Assembly: GCA_030068075.1 (NCBI GenBank)
Contig: CM057823.1
Location: 12,868,485 to 12,932,484 of the forward strand
Direction: 5' to 3'
From: Paguma larvata
Taxonomy: Eukaryota; Chordata; Mammalia; Carnivora; Viverridae
DNA length: 64,000 nt
Shown one piece after another: positions 21,881 through 32,250 of the stretch (its first letter is position 1; every line of letters starts with the position of its first letter). A model generated the notes under the pieces. The model saw only the letters and a list, made by a program, of their open reading frames with translations, ran no database searches and had not been told where the DNA came from. Both the position numbers and the translations under genes were made by a program.

Positions 21881-22840
21881 TTCTCTACACTTTTCCAAAT
21901 TCTTACCAATTTCTATCAGCCACCCTCTCTTCTTCACACACTGCTGCTGCTTCCATTTCAAATTCTATACCTGATAAGGTCCCTTGACTAGAACTTGAGA
22001 GGCAACACAGTGAAGAGGTGGAAGGAATAAAAAGGGAACTAATTTTAAGCCTAGTACTGAAAAGAGTAGGAGAGTTGATCCCCAGGCCAATGGTAGGAAG
22101 GGCACAGGGGTCGAACCCGGGAAATACATCGCTTTGCGAGCATCTCGTGGTATTCCACCAAGAACATCACACTGCACGTTATGCTGTCCAAAGGAGGACT
22201 TCATACATGCTCAATACTATGGCATTTAACACAGTATGTGAAGAACAAGTACAGGTAACTCTTCAGTTTTACTGGCCCACACCTAGTTAGTTAAATCCTG
22301 GTGTTGTAGTAACAGAAGAGAGTTGTGCAAAAGTTATCTATAACCAGAAAAAAAAACAGATTTTTTTAAATGTTTCATTCTGAATTTAGTAGTGGACACA
22401 GTCACTGTAAACCATTTCAGTTGTGTGTTTCCTTTTCTTGGCAGAGCCCACTTACTTCTAACAGCGTATGTATGTATTCTCACCAAAAATCTAGGAACAC
22501 CAGAAGACAACAGCTTTCGGAGGCAAGAGGACAAAATGAACTAAGAGGCTTTTGAAATGTCCTGTTTTTATCAGGGAGCGACCTATAATTCATCATCTGG
22601 CAAAAAATGTAATCACAAATGAAGTATGTGACATTTATGTTAACAATGTTTAAAATTTCCCTCAAATAAATGCTATATAGCATTCTTTTTTAAATGCGGT
22701 AGATCTGATATAGAGAGGTGTCTATGAAACACTGCCAAGTTAAAAACCCCATGCAGGCACAATTTTGTGTACTGACACAATAAAGTTCTAAAAGTATCTC
22801 AACGAAAGTCAGATGCAGGACTTTTATTTTTTAACCTTGA
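21881..22840. other. unassigned stretch
   Basis: No gene recognised. Frames of 61-90 codons are not supported. Confidence 0.4.
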
Positions 22841-22841
22841 C

Positions 22842-22861
22842 TTTTTTTTTTTTTTTTTTTT
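22842..22861. repeat. T homopolymer, 20 bp
   Basis: Uninterrupted T run not attached to a recognisable SINE. Confidence 0.95.
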
Positions 22862-23094
22862 ACCATGTTTCTTTCTTAAGAATTAGGAAATCTCTCCATG
22901 TGTGACAGCCTGGAAGGAAATTCTTTTGGGCTATCCATGAGTGGTACTTTATGGATCCCCGTGGCTGTAGAGTGGGTGAATCTTTCCTTATTTTGGTAAA
23001 TATATTGATAACGATGACTATCCACAGTTAACACTGCATTTAATATACAGTAAGAACCGCCTGGTTTCTCCAGGATCTACTCTTCCTATTTTAT

Positions 23095-23450
23095 GTTTTA
23101 GGTGGGCACACAATTTCTCCAACTCCCCTACCAGGGTTATATTGCCGAGGTCTGACCGATGATGTGGGCTAAGTGATGCCTGCACATTCTAAGTCACGCC
23201 TACATCAGGGGAGCACTTCTCCCCTCTTTCCTGTGGTCGAGGCGATAGGACAGTGGGAACTGGAGCAGCTATCTCGGAGCACACGATGCAAGCGACCTGC
23301 TACAGACGGCAGAGCAACAATACAGAGTCCCTGATGAATACAAACCCAAATGCCTCCCGTGGACCACTGTTCCAGGCTTTCATGTGAGAGAGAAATGTCT
23401 ACTATGTTTAAGCCACATCTTGGTTTCTGTTGCTGCAGTCAATATCCTAC
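23095..23450 (+). mobile_element. MaLR (MLT1-like) LTR fragment
   Basis: The 'tgatgtgggctaagtgatgc' ... 'cggcagagcaacaatacaga' ... 'atgtgagagagaaatgtcta' ... 'ctatgtttaagccacatctt' order, ending in a 'ggtttctgttgctgcag' block, resembles a MaLR LTR with its polyadenylation region. Assignment is from memory. Confidence 0.55.
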
Positions 23451-23597
23451 TGCGTGCATGTGTATATACAGACACCAGGAAATTATTCTCAGGCTATAAT
23501 TAAATATCATCTCTTTTTTAAACATGAGTTTATTAAGCTGAGGACTGAAAAATTAACCTACCTCTACTAAATCTTTAAGTAGAAAACAGGAGAAACT

Positions 23598-23806
23598 GGG
23601 GTGCCGGGGTGGCTCAGTCAGTTGAGCATCCAACTTTGGCTCAGGTCATGATTTAGCAGCCCGTGAGTTCAAGCCCCGCATCGGGCTCTGGGCTGACAGC
23701 TCAGAGCCTGGAGGCTGCTTCATTCAGCTTCTGTGTCTCCGTCTCTCTCTACCCCTTCCCGGCTTGCCTGCTCACTCTCTCTCAAAAATAAACATAAAGA
23801 AAAAAA
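23598..23806 (+). mobile_element. felid CAN-SINE, full length
   Basis: Head ggtgccggggtggctcagtc. The imperfect duplication agaaaacaggagaa / agaaaacagaagaa flanks it (from 23581 and 23807). Confidence 0.94.
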
Positions 23807-24257
23807 AGAAAACAGAAGAACCTAAAATATCTTACTTTCTTCCTTAACCTCCTTGGTTTCTGAGTAGCTAGTTTGAAACAAAAATGCCTCCCACTTATCA
23901 ACTGCTGGCCTTGCTTCTTACTTGTTAAAGGAGTAAAAAATTGAAAATATTGGTAGACCGCTAAAAATAAAATGTACTAAATGACGTCATCTACCTCATG
24001 ATTAACCACAATGAAAGATAAAGTGAACTAGAAGTTACTAGACACAATATGAAATCACCTTTAAAGTTAATATACCACATTACTATAATATAAAACGGTA
24101 ACACACTAATTTATATTTAAAAAACAAGGTTTACTTCAAGTAAGTGTTCTTTGGCAATTTTGATCTAACTTTACAAGTTATGTTAAGTGTGCCACATTAG
24201 TAGGTCTTAACTGATTTCACTGCCTCTCTAACAAAATCCTCACACAAATACATTTAC
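23807..24257. other. unassigned AT-rich stretch
   Basis: Nothing recognised. Confidence 0.4.
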
Positions 24258-24269
24258 AGAAAAACTGAA

Positions 24270-24463
24270 GAGGCATGGGTGGCTCAGTCAGTTAAGTGTC
24301 CAACTTCAGCTCAGATCATCACCTCATGGTCTCATGGTCTCTGGGCTCGAGTCCCACACCTTAGAGCTTGGAGCCTGCTTTGGATTCTGTGTCCCTCCTC
24401 GGCTCATGCCTTGTTCTCGGCTCTTGAAAATAAGTAAAAATGTTAAAAAAAAAAAAAAAAAAA
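24270..24463 (+). mobile_element. felid CAN-SINE, first of a tandem pair
   Basis: Head gaggcatgggtggctcagtc, with a body deletion around the tRNA/CT-rich border. The 12-bp sequence agaaaaactgaa precedes it (24258-24269) and recurs only after the next SINE (24698-24709). Confidence 0.92.
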
Positions 24464-24464
24464 G

Positions 24465-24697
24465 AGGGTCGGCTGGATGGCTCATTCGGTTAAGCCTCCA
24501 ACTTCGGCTCAGGTCATGATCTCACAGTTCATGAGTTCGAGCCCTGCGTCAGGCTCTGTGCTGACTGCTCAGAGCCTGGAGCCTGCTTGGGGTTGTTGTG
24601 TCTCCCCCTTCTCTGCCCCTCCCCTCCTCGCATTCCCTCTCTCTCTTTCTCAAAAATAAACATTAAAAAAAATTTTTTTTAATGCTAAAAAAAAAAT
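24465..24697 (+). mobile_element. felid CAN-SINE, second of a tandem pair
   Basis: Head gtcggctggatggctcattc joined directly to the A tail of the previous SINE, tail aaaaataaacattaaaa. The downstream agaaaaactgaa belongs to the first SINE's duplication, so this copy landed in the first one's tail. Confidence 0.92.
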
Positions 24698-24709
24698 AGA
24701 AAAACTGAA

Positions 24710-26135
24710 AATAAAATGTTAGGGAGACAGAAGAACAAAAACTTCAATTATCAGCTTTCCTTCTACAGAGAATAATTATTTTCAGGAACATATGGATTAC
24801 TAATTTAAAGGTAAAAACAGAAATTATAGTTCAGACAAAAGGTCAACAGAGTAATCTAGAAGATACTATTCTCCTGAAGTATCTAAATACCTATGCTCTT
24901 TACTTTTGTTAAGGTCTATTCCTTTCGGACATAAAGAAAACATTTCCCTTGAAATATTAAATTTGTCTTTTTATAAGAGTATACAGTTTCTGTTTCCAGT
25001 ATCTGGTTATCTTGTTATTTTTTCAAACATTTCCACATTCTCCTTCTGGTCAGGCTTCAACAACACAACACATGTATCAGGCAGGCAAAGATGATGAAAA
25101 CCTAGAGGTCAAATTATTTTCTACTATAAAAGCTTTAATAGATTCTCAATAGATTTTAATAGGATAAGATGTACCAGATTTTCAGGCCAATCATAACACA
25201 GCCATGAGTTCATACAAAATATCTAACTCCACTGTCATAAACTCAGGACGCTCCTCTCTTTAAAAAAGAAAGCTAAAATCTTAGCAGTGCTTAAGTTTTT
25301 TAAAACTTAAGGTTTTTCTACACCACCAGATGTACCAGTAATGATCCATCAGCAGCAAAGCAGATCAAAAGATTAAGATCCACAGGGTGGCTTTCTGTGT
25401 GTGCATAATTTAATGTGCACCTAAGAGAGGCAAGTCAAGGCAAAAGTCACAAGTGACAACAACAATAAAACATTTCAGAAGTTATTTGAAATCTTTGAAG
25501 ATGTACTTAAAGATCTTCTGTGAGGAAGTAGGAAAGGCAAAGTGGCGTTAAGAGGAACAGAAAACTTTTATGATCTACCTCCTCCTTTCTTGTTCTACAA
25601 ATGGAAGAAAAGAGTAGACTTGAAACCCAAATGCAATAGTAATATCTGAAAAGTACATATGGTTACCTGTGGCTTCCTACCATGTCCACTTCAAACTATA
25701 AAGATTTAACATCTATTTAACATTCTCATAAATAATGGCAAACCAAAAGTCATAAAGCCTAGAAGAAATTAGTTTTGCACATATCATTTGCATGGTGTTT
25801 ACAAACGCTTTGTATATGTGAATCCACAAACCTTAATCCACAATTCCAAAATCTAAAAGCTCTCAAAGCCTAATTAGAGTTGAGGGGAGGAGGTTGTATG
25901 TGCAAACTCACTGGGTGGCGAAGCAAAACCTGAAATGTTTATTTATGGTCTTAATTTATCCCACTCAGTGTAACCATATGCTACACTACAGACACAATGT
26001 GCTTAATTATTGAAGTGCTATCTTAATTTCACTGTGCTTATTATCTAGGGGCTATGTACTGTATTATCTTTTAAAATTTGAAAGATTCTGAAGCACACCT
26101 GGTCCTGAGGATTTCAGGTAAGAAAGTGTAGAATA
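24710..26135. other. unassigned AT-rich stretch
   Basis: About 1.4 kb with no recognised repeat, RNA or exon. Confidence 0.45.
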
Positions 26136-26139
26136 GACC

Positions 26140-26290
26140 TGTATGAATTCAATTACGCTTACCACAACCCTATGAGATAAAAGCTATTTTGCAAATGATG
26201 AAATGGAGGGTTTAAGAACCTTAATCAAAAAAGATAAGTATTTCAGCACTCAAACAGTTCAAAACCTGCATTCTTAGCCATTACCTATGC
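26140..26290 (-). mobile_element. MIR, minus strand, fragment
   Basis: 'taccacaaccctatgagata', 'gcaaatgatgaaatggaggg' and 'ttcaaaacctgcattcttag' follow the reversed MIR order. Confidence 0.65.
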
Positions 26291-26739
26291 AGACTTTTCC
26301 ATCACATAGATGAGTGAGATTTTTGGTTTTCCAGCCATAATTAACAAAATTAATGTAGAAATCCTTTTATTTTTTTCAATCTTTTAAAAAACCATCATTA
26401 TGCTTCAGAAAAGTAATATATTTTAAGGAGAAAAAAACAACTTTGGGCACAGTCACTCCAATATTTTTAAACCACCACCATCCTCCAGCACACTCCTCCA
26501 GATGCGGGTATAGTGAGTAAACAGCAGAACATTAAGTGCACGGTCACAACTGTCCTTCCTACCGAGGAGCTGCTTCTAGTCTTATGACCAATGGTGTCCA
26601 AGGACAATATCATGTTTAAAAAAAAAAAAAGTTATGGTATACAAAAAAGTAATGACTAAGGGTGAGCTAATAGCCAAATCTTTCTATAGCCTTTCCCGAA
26701 AGTCTCAGTTCAATAACTGGTATCACCGAAAATGCAATC
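26291..26739. other. unassigned stretch upstream of the CpG-rich patch
   Basis: No gene or repeat recognised. An A-run lies at about 26619-26631. Confidence 0.4.
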
Positions 26740-26746
26740 CTCTCAC

Positions 26747-26900
26747 CTTTCCCTCCTCCGGTTATACGAAACTTAAATATAACCCTTGCTAGTCTTTGTG
26801 TTCTCCACGCCCTGCAACCTTCCCCCAAGATGGCGCAGTCGGAGGTCGAGCTACCGGAAGTGGGGCTGCGCACCAGATCCAGATCGGGCTTCCGCCTCTG
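26747..26900 (-). other. candidate non-coding first exon, minus strand
   Basis: On the minus strand, gggaaag|gtgagagg (exon edge at 26747) is a close match to the splice-donor consensus. It lies about 60-150 bp downstream of the motif cluster, where a first exon should end. A minus-strand frame (start at 26951) stays open through it for about 68 codons but resembles nothing known. The start is set by the motif cluster only. The abundance of plus-strand SINEs to the left fits minus-strand transcription. Confidence 0.25.
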
Positions 26901-26930
26901 CGGTTGGCTCCTCCCAGAAAGGAGTGTCAA
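26800..26930. promoter_or_regulatory. candidate CpG-rich promoter, possibly bidirectional
   Basis: About nine CpG sites fall in roughly 130 bp, against a CpG-poor background. I see a YY1-type AAGATGGCG (26827-26835), an ETS/GABP-type ACCGGAAGTG (26853-26862), a TGCGCA NRF1 half site (26867-26872), a reverse ETS-like cttccgcc (26889-26896) and a reversed CCAAT-like GAGCCAACCG (26901-26910, minus strand). These motif classes are typical of housekeeping promoters. The alternative is a retroposed 5' UTR or chance clustering. Confidence 0.4.
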
Positions 26931-26970
26931 TGGGAGGAAGACAAAAACCATCAGGGAGATGAAGACCTAA
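26830..26970 (+). CDS. short open frame beginning in the YY1-like motif (doubtful)
   Basis: An ATG embedded in AAGATGGCG opens a 46-codon frame (MAQSEVELPEVGLRTRSRSG then FRLCGWLLPERS...). In many housekeeping genes the YY1 motif overlaps the start codon, so this could be a first coding segment. However, no good plus-strand splice donor is seen before the stop at 26968-26970, and the peptide is not recognised. It may be a non-functional frame, an upstream ORF or a pseudogene piece. Confidence 0.15.
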   Translation: MAQSEVELPEVGLRTRSRSGFRLCGWLLPERSVNGRKTKTIREMKT

Positions 26971-27068
26971 GACCAGGCCTCACTGTTAACAAAACAGGAA
27001 GAGCTCGAGGAAAATGCAGGGTTGAGGCAGGAGGGTGTGGGAAATGCAATTAAAATGGACAAGGATGT

Positions 27069-27285
27069 GGGGCACCTGGGTGGCTCAGGGGGTTAGGCTT
27101 CCCACTCTTGGTCTCTGCTCAGGTCATGATCTCATGATTGAGGAGATGGAGTTCCCAATCAGGCTCTGCGTTGACAGAATGGGATTCTGTCCTCCCCTCC
27201 TCCTCTAGCCCAGCCCGTGCTCTCGTTCTCAAAATAAACAAACTTATATTAAAAACAAAAACAAAAACAAAAAAAGCCACAAAAC
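27069..27285 (+). mobile_element. felid CAN-SINE, diverged
   Basis: Head ggggcacctgggtggctcag, shortened body, and a tail expanded as repeated AAAAAC units. Target-site duplication not clear. Confidence 0.9.
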
Positions 27286-28205
27286 GCACCAGGCTGTGAC
27301 TGGCCAAGGTTTACAGAAACAAAATAAAGCACCACCGAATCTGCATTCTAGAGCTGCCAGTCAGAGGAGAGGGGGCGGAGGGAGGAAAACCTTCCAGGGA
27401 CATAGTAATGTTAGGAAATGAAGGGCAATGGTGAAAAGCCACTAAAGACCTGGAGAGGCAGAGAATGAGAAAAATGGACTGTAAAGAATCTAAAATGTTT
27501 TTGTATATTTTGGCATGCTTAGGCCTGTATCACTAGAGAGAACATCTGGCATATCAAAAGTCCAAGAAGACATCCTCTAAAATCGTCAGTCCCTACCTGT
27601 TCTTAGGTCAGAACTTACAAGCCATCTTCTCTACACATTTACTTGATTCCCTAATGATACGCAGTCAGCATGAGGCAGATTAGAGAGTTATTTCTGATAT
27701 ATTAAGAGGATACAGAAAATAAAAAATAGTACTCATGACAAATCTATCAAACATATAAAATACTGGATTTTTTTTCCTCTTTTTTTTTTGAAGGGTTCAT
27801 CTCTCAGATTTAACAGCAAGGAAACATTTTGCTACTACCTAAAACTCTGAAACAGAGAAAGGATGGAAACTGGGCATTATGATGGAAGAAGTGAAATACT
27901 AGAGGGTGGAGAAGATCCACCACCTTGTCCATCTTCCTGGACTGTACAGTCTCTGGAGCATTTCCAATAATGGGCGGGAAACAGCCCGGTGCATTGACTA
28001 TGCACACCTATTGTTTATAAACTTGTAGGACACGAATGCCTTCCCCACAATCTGTTCTACTGAACATTATTTTTTCTATCAGCATAATAGTTGTGCCAAG
28101 TTTGAGATCTGCAGCTTTAGCTACCATAATGTTCCACTGTTTTTTTTTTTTTTCTACCTAAGTAAAATTCCCATACTGGCTGTGCTGAGCACGAACCTAC
28201 TAAAC
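27286..28205. other. unassigned stretch
   Basis: No gene or family recognised. Two T runs lie near 27768-27790. Confidence 0.4.
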
Positions 28206-28217
28206 GTGAAAGAAAAC

Positions 28218-28389
28218 AGGGACATCTGGTGGCTCAGTTGGTTGAGTGGCCAACTCTTGATATCCACTCAGGTCACGATCTCACAGTTCATGGGTTCGAG
28301 CCCCTGCTGGGCTCTATGCTGTTAGCTAACAGCACAGAGGTGCTTGGGATTCTCTCTGCCCCTTTCTCTGCCCTTCCCCTGCTCAAGCT

Positions 28390-28420
<31 letters not shown>

Positions 28421-28437
28421 ACTTAAATGTTTTTTAA
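28218..28437 (+). mobile_element. felid CAN-SINE
   Basis: Head agggacatctggtggctcag, a diverged copy with a tail of AAAT units. Perfect 12-bp duplication gtgaaagaaaac (28206-28217 and 28438-28449). Confidence 0.95.
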
Positions 28438-28474
28438 GTGAAAGAAAACGAATTTAAAACTCTAGGTTTTTTTA

Positions 28475-28684
28475 GGGGTGCCTGGGTGGCTCAGTCAGTT
28501 GAGTATCCAACTTCGGCTCAGGTCATGATCTCGTGGCTCAGAAATTCGAGCCCCGCATCTGGCTCTGAGGTGACTTCTCAGAGCCTGAAGCCTGCTTCGG
28601 ATTCTGTATCTCTCCCTCTCTCTGCCCTTCCCCCACTCGTGCGCGCATGCATGCTCCCTCTCTTTCAAAAATAAATATTAAAAC
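28475..28684 (+). mobile_element. felid CAN-SINE
   Basis: Head ggggtgcctgggtggctcag, body gagcctgaagcctgcttc. The CT-rich part contains cgtgcgcgcatgcatgc (short alternating purine-pyrimidine). The duplication is not clear. Confidence 0.94.
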
Positions 28685-28799
28685 TGCTTTTTTGACGGCA
28701 CACGAATCTCATTATTTGTATACCCCTGGGCACTATAAAATTATTTGATCGTTATGATTGGTGTTAAAAACTGACAATTACTACATAATAGTAATAATA

Positions 28800-29475
28800 A
28801 AACCAGAAAACAAGTGTTGCTGAAGATGTAGAGAAACTGAAACCCTTCTGCACTGTTGTAGGAATGTAAAATGGTGCCGCCTCTATGGAAAACAATACGG
28901 CAATTCTTTAAAAAAACTGAACATACAATTACTCTATGAGCCAGCAGTCTCACTTCTGGGTATACATTCAAAAGCACTGAAAGCAGATCTCAGAGAGATG
29001 TTGCACATTCATGTTTACAGCAGCATAATTCGCAATAGCCAGGGATGGAATCAACCCAAAAAAGCCCATCGACAAAAGAATGGACAATGAAAATGTGGTA
29101 TATACATACAATGAAGTATTATTCAGCCTTAAAAAGGAAAAACATTCTAGCCTATGCTACAAAATGGATAAACCTGAGGACAGTATGTTAAGTGAGATAA
29201 GTCAGTCACAAAAAGACCTACCGTAAGACTCCACTTATGTAACGTATCTAAAGTAGACAAGTTGATAGAAACAGAAAGTAGAATGGCGACTGCTGGGCGA
29301 TGGGGAAACGAGGAACTGTTTAATAGGTATAGAGTTTCAGTTTTGCAAGAAGTAGTTCTGGAGATGTTGCACAACGTGAATACACTGGACTCTAATTGAA
29401 CTGCACACTTAAAAAATTGTTAAGATGGCAAATTTTATCTTTTTTAACCTACAATTAAAATTTTTAATTTATTTT
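28800..29475 (+). mobile_element. old L1 3' end, plus strand
   Basis: Classic L1 order: 'tgtagagaaactgaaaccct', 'aggaatgtaaaatggtgccg', 'cacttctgggtatacattca', 'atgtggtatatacatacaat', 'atggataaacctgaggacag', then the 3' UTR-like 'ggtatagagtttcagttttg' and 'aactgcacacttaaaaaatt'. Stops throughout. Not active. Confidence 0.88.
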
Positions 29476-29570
29476 TAAAAAAAGAATCTGGGAATTAGCA
29501 AGACAGAAGTGAATGGGAGATTAACTCTAAGGAGGTACTTTTTACTCCTTTGAGGAAAACAGGTCCTCAG

Positions 29571-29787
29571 TGGTGCCTGGGTGGCTCAGTCGGCTGAATG
29601 TCTGGCTTTGGCTCAGGTCATGATCTTGTATCACGGGTTCGAGCCCCACATCAGGCTCTGTGCTGACAGCTCAGAGCCTGAAGCCTGCTTTGGATTCTGT
29701 CTCTCTCTCTCTCTCTCTGCCCCACCCCTGCTCGTGCTCCCCTGCCCCCACTCGGGCTCATTATCTCTCTCAAAAAATAAACTGTTA
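29571..29787 (+). mobile_element. felid CAN-SINE, host of the next insertion
   Basis: Head tggtgcctgggtggctcagt with an expanded CT region. Its tail was split by the following SINE and resumes at 30026-30042. Confidence 0.94.
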
Positions 29788-29788
29788 A

Positions 29789-30025
29789 GGGGCACCAGGG
29801 TGGTTCAGTCAGTTAAGCATTCCACTCCGGCTCAGGTCTGACTGATCTCGCAGTCTGTGGGTTCGGGTCCCACGTCTGGCTCTGTGCTTACAGCTCACAG
29901 TCTGAAGCCTCTTTCGGATTCTGTGTCTCCCTCTTTCTCTGCTCCTCCCCTGCTCATGCTGGGTCTCTCTCGCTCTCAAAAATAAAATTAAAAAAATAAA
30001 TAAATAAATAAAATAAAATAAATTA
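29789..30025 (+). mobile_element. felid CAN-SINE inserted in a SINE tail
   Basis: Head ggggcaccagggtggttcag, tail grown into AAAT/AAAAT units. An exact 17-bp duplication aaaaaataaactgttaa flanks it (29772-29788 and 30026-30042) and consists of tail sequence of the preceding SINE, which proves the order of insertion. Confidence 0.96.
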
Positions 30026-30042
30026 AAAAAATAAACTGTTAA

Positions 30043-30473
30043 AAGAAAAAAATTAAAAACAGATCTTTAGAATGTCAAAAGATTTTCCCACCACATTTTT
30101 TTTTTTTGAGACAATCACTAGAAGGTCAACCTACTTAAGGTTCTCTCTCTTGTAAATAAAAATCAATGCCTCCACATCATTATACTACCCTGAGAAAGGA
30201 CTCTCAAAGGAAAATATTTTGCTTTATTATCAAAATTACTTCATTTCTTGGAATTTGCCGATTCATAATTCCTCCAACTCAGCTTTAAGATCCAACAGGA
30301 AGTATGGAAAGAAAGAACACATCCTTTCCTTTCGGCTTTGCGATTAAAGAGATTTGCTTTTAGGTGATGCACACAATATTTATCCTCCTTGAGGAGGGTG
30401 ACTGATTACAGCTCACGTTAACTTCATCTAAAATAAGAAAGGCCAAAATAACCACAAGTACTATAGCATCAGA
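30043..30473. other. unassigned stretch
   Basis: No gene recognised. T run at about 30099-30108. Confidence 0.4.
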
Positions 30474-30484
30474 CTATTTTTGAT

Positions 30485-30650
30485 TTTTTTTTATGTTTAT
30501 TTTTAAGAGAGAAGGAGCGACAAAGCATGAGCAGGGAGGGGCAGAGAACGGGAGAGACACAGAATCCGAAGCAGGCTCGAACCCACAAACTGTGAGATTA
30601 CGACCTGAGCTGAAGTCGGACGCTCAACCAACTGAGCCACCCCGGTGCCC
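30485..30650 (-). mobile_element. felid CAN-SINE, minus strand, internally shortened
   Basis: T-rich tail complement and head complement 'actgagccaccccggtgccc'. The body between 'gcaggctc' and 'gaacccac' is shortened. Perfect 11-bp duplication ctatttttgat (30474-30484 and 30651-30661). Confidence 0.95.
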
Positions 30651-30661
30651 CTATTTTTGAT

Positions 30662-31161
30662 ATTTCTAAGTAAATTCAGATATTCCTCTGCAGGAAAAAA
30701 ATTTTTTTAGTAAGAACCACATCTTTCTATCTCTAGCTCTGGATATAACACAACTTACCCTATTGTGGCACATTCGCACTGTCTAAGAATACCATTAATG
30801 CAAAGGGAAACAGAAACATAAAAAGATAATATAGTATCTGTACTTGAAATGTCTCTCCCTTTGTGTTAGGATAAAGAACTAAGTGTAATTCCAGTTGCAG
30901 AGGAAAATAGAAATCTCCCTTTCCTCTGTAAAAAAAATAAAATAAAATAAGGTAATCAAGTTATACACTTTTGCCTGAACAAGTATTTTCTCAACTCAAG
31001 TCACTTACTTAAAAGTTTCAGGTAAAATGGCAGCGCTTGTTTTTCTTAACCCTTGCAATAATGACCAGAGGGACAAATCTAGTTATATTCTGTACCTGAT
31101 GAAGGTTATAATAACCATCCTAAAACTTGGCAAGAAAAGTTTTAAGACAAGCAGTTGGCTT
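30662..31161. other. unassigned stretch
   Basis: AT-rich. No recognised content beyond a short AAAAT run at about 30931-30949. Confidence 0.4.
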
Positions 31162-31178
31162 AGAAATTGTACAGACTA

Positions 31179-31289
31179 GGGGAGCCTGGTGCCTGCTTCA
31201 GATTCTGTGTCTCCCATTCTCTCTGCCCTTCCACTGCTCACTCTCTGTCTCTCAAAAATAAATAAAAACATTAAAAAAATTTAAAAGAA
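31179..31289 (+). mobile_element. very short felid CAN-SINE with internal deletion
   Basis: Only about 111 bp. The head start ggggagcctgg joins directly to 'tgcctgcttcagattctgtg' of the body, so the whole tRNA-like promoter part is missing. A perfect 17-bp duplication, agaaattgtacagacta (31162-31178 and 31290-31306), shows that both ends are true insertion ends. Confidence 0.93.
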
Positions 31290-31306
31290 AGAAATTGTAC
31301 AGACTA

Positions 31307-32250
31307 TTATTTAGAGAACCCTGTTAATTAACTATTTTACCAAAAGCCATCAGGTTATTTATCAGCAAGGGAAGAAGAAGATGAGAATGAAAAATATCTA
31401 AATTGTGCTCTAAGACAAACTTGAATGGATAAGTCGTTTCCTAAGAGAAAACAGCGTAATTTCTGTTTGTTTTAAAGAGCATTCAGAGTTCAATGTAAAA
31501 GTCTTCTGAAGTAAACTTGTTTATCTAAATGGAGAAGATCAATTTTAACGTTTGACCTATAATCCTGGCAACTCTAGGTCAAACTGCTATACATATAACA
31601 AAGATTACAAACATTTAAAGGTTCATTATTTATTCAATTACATTCGGGAAACATTTATTAAGTGCCCAAGAGCAAAGATCTTTGCTGGTAAAAAAACCAA
31701 TCCTATCAATTCAACACGATAAATCCATCGCTTTCTTTTTAAGAACAAAAACACAAGCAAACCATAACTGCATGAAAGGAATGCAAGAGCACTCTAGGCA
31801 AAGCTGTGGCAAACCACACATACCCCAGCCTTGGAGAAGCAGGGAGACGGGGGACATGCGCTGAAAAAAAACTAAAGTCCTAAGTAACAATTATGTTAAA
31901 CATAATTGCCAACCTGTTGCAGCTCTTAGCCAGCTGTGCTCAAGACCACAAAATCCGATCTGAAGACTGGCAGGGACAAGCTGGAGACCCAGACATGAGC
32001 AATCAGGTCTATTAAGAAACTGGAAACTATGGCATATATATAAATGGTTGAAGAAAATAAAGATGTTTAGCTTGAAGGGGAAAAAAGAGGGCTCAGAAAA
32101 ATTTGACAGCACACTTAAAATATTTTTAGAGCTGCCCTGTATGAGGAGTAGGTTTATTATGTAGTTGGCCAACTAGGCAGAACTAGCACCAACCATGGAA
32201 GTCACGGAAAGGTGTTAGGAGAGTAGAACCAATAGAACCGTCCACAGCAA
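31307..32250. other. unassigned stretch
   Basis: No gene. A weak L2/MIR-like minus-strand 3' end may lie at about 31625-31690 ('acatttattaagtgccc'). Confidence 0.4.

Noticed and set aside
22842..22861. T20 run considered as the tail of a minus-strand SINE or processed pseudogene
   Set aside because: No SINE body or coding-like sequence follows it on the minus strand.
28800..29475. L1 sequence considered as a possible active element
   Set aside because: Only the diverged 3' end is present, with many stops and no 5' UTR or ORF1.
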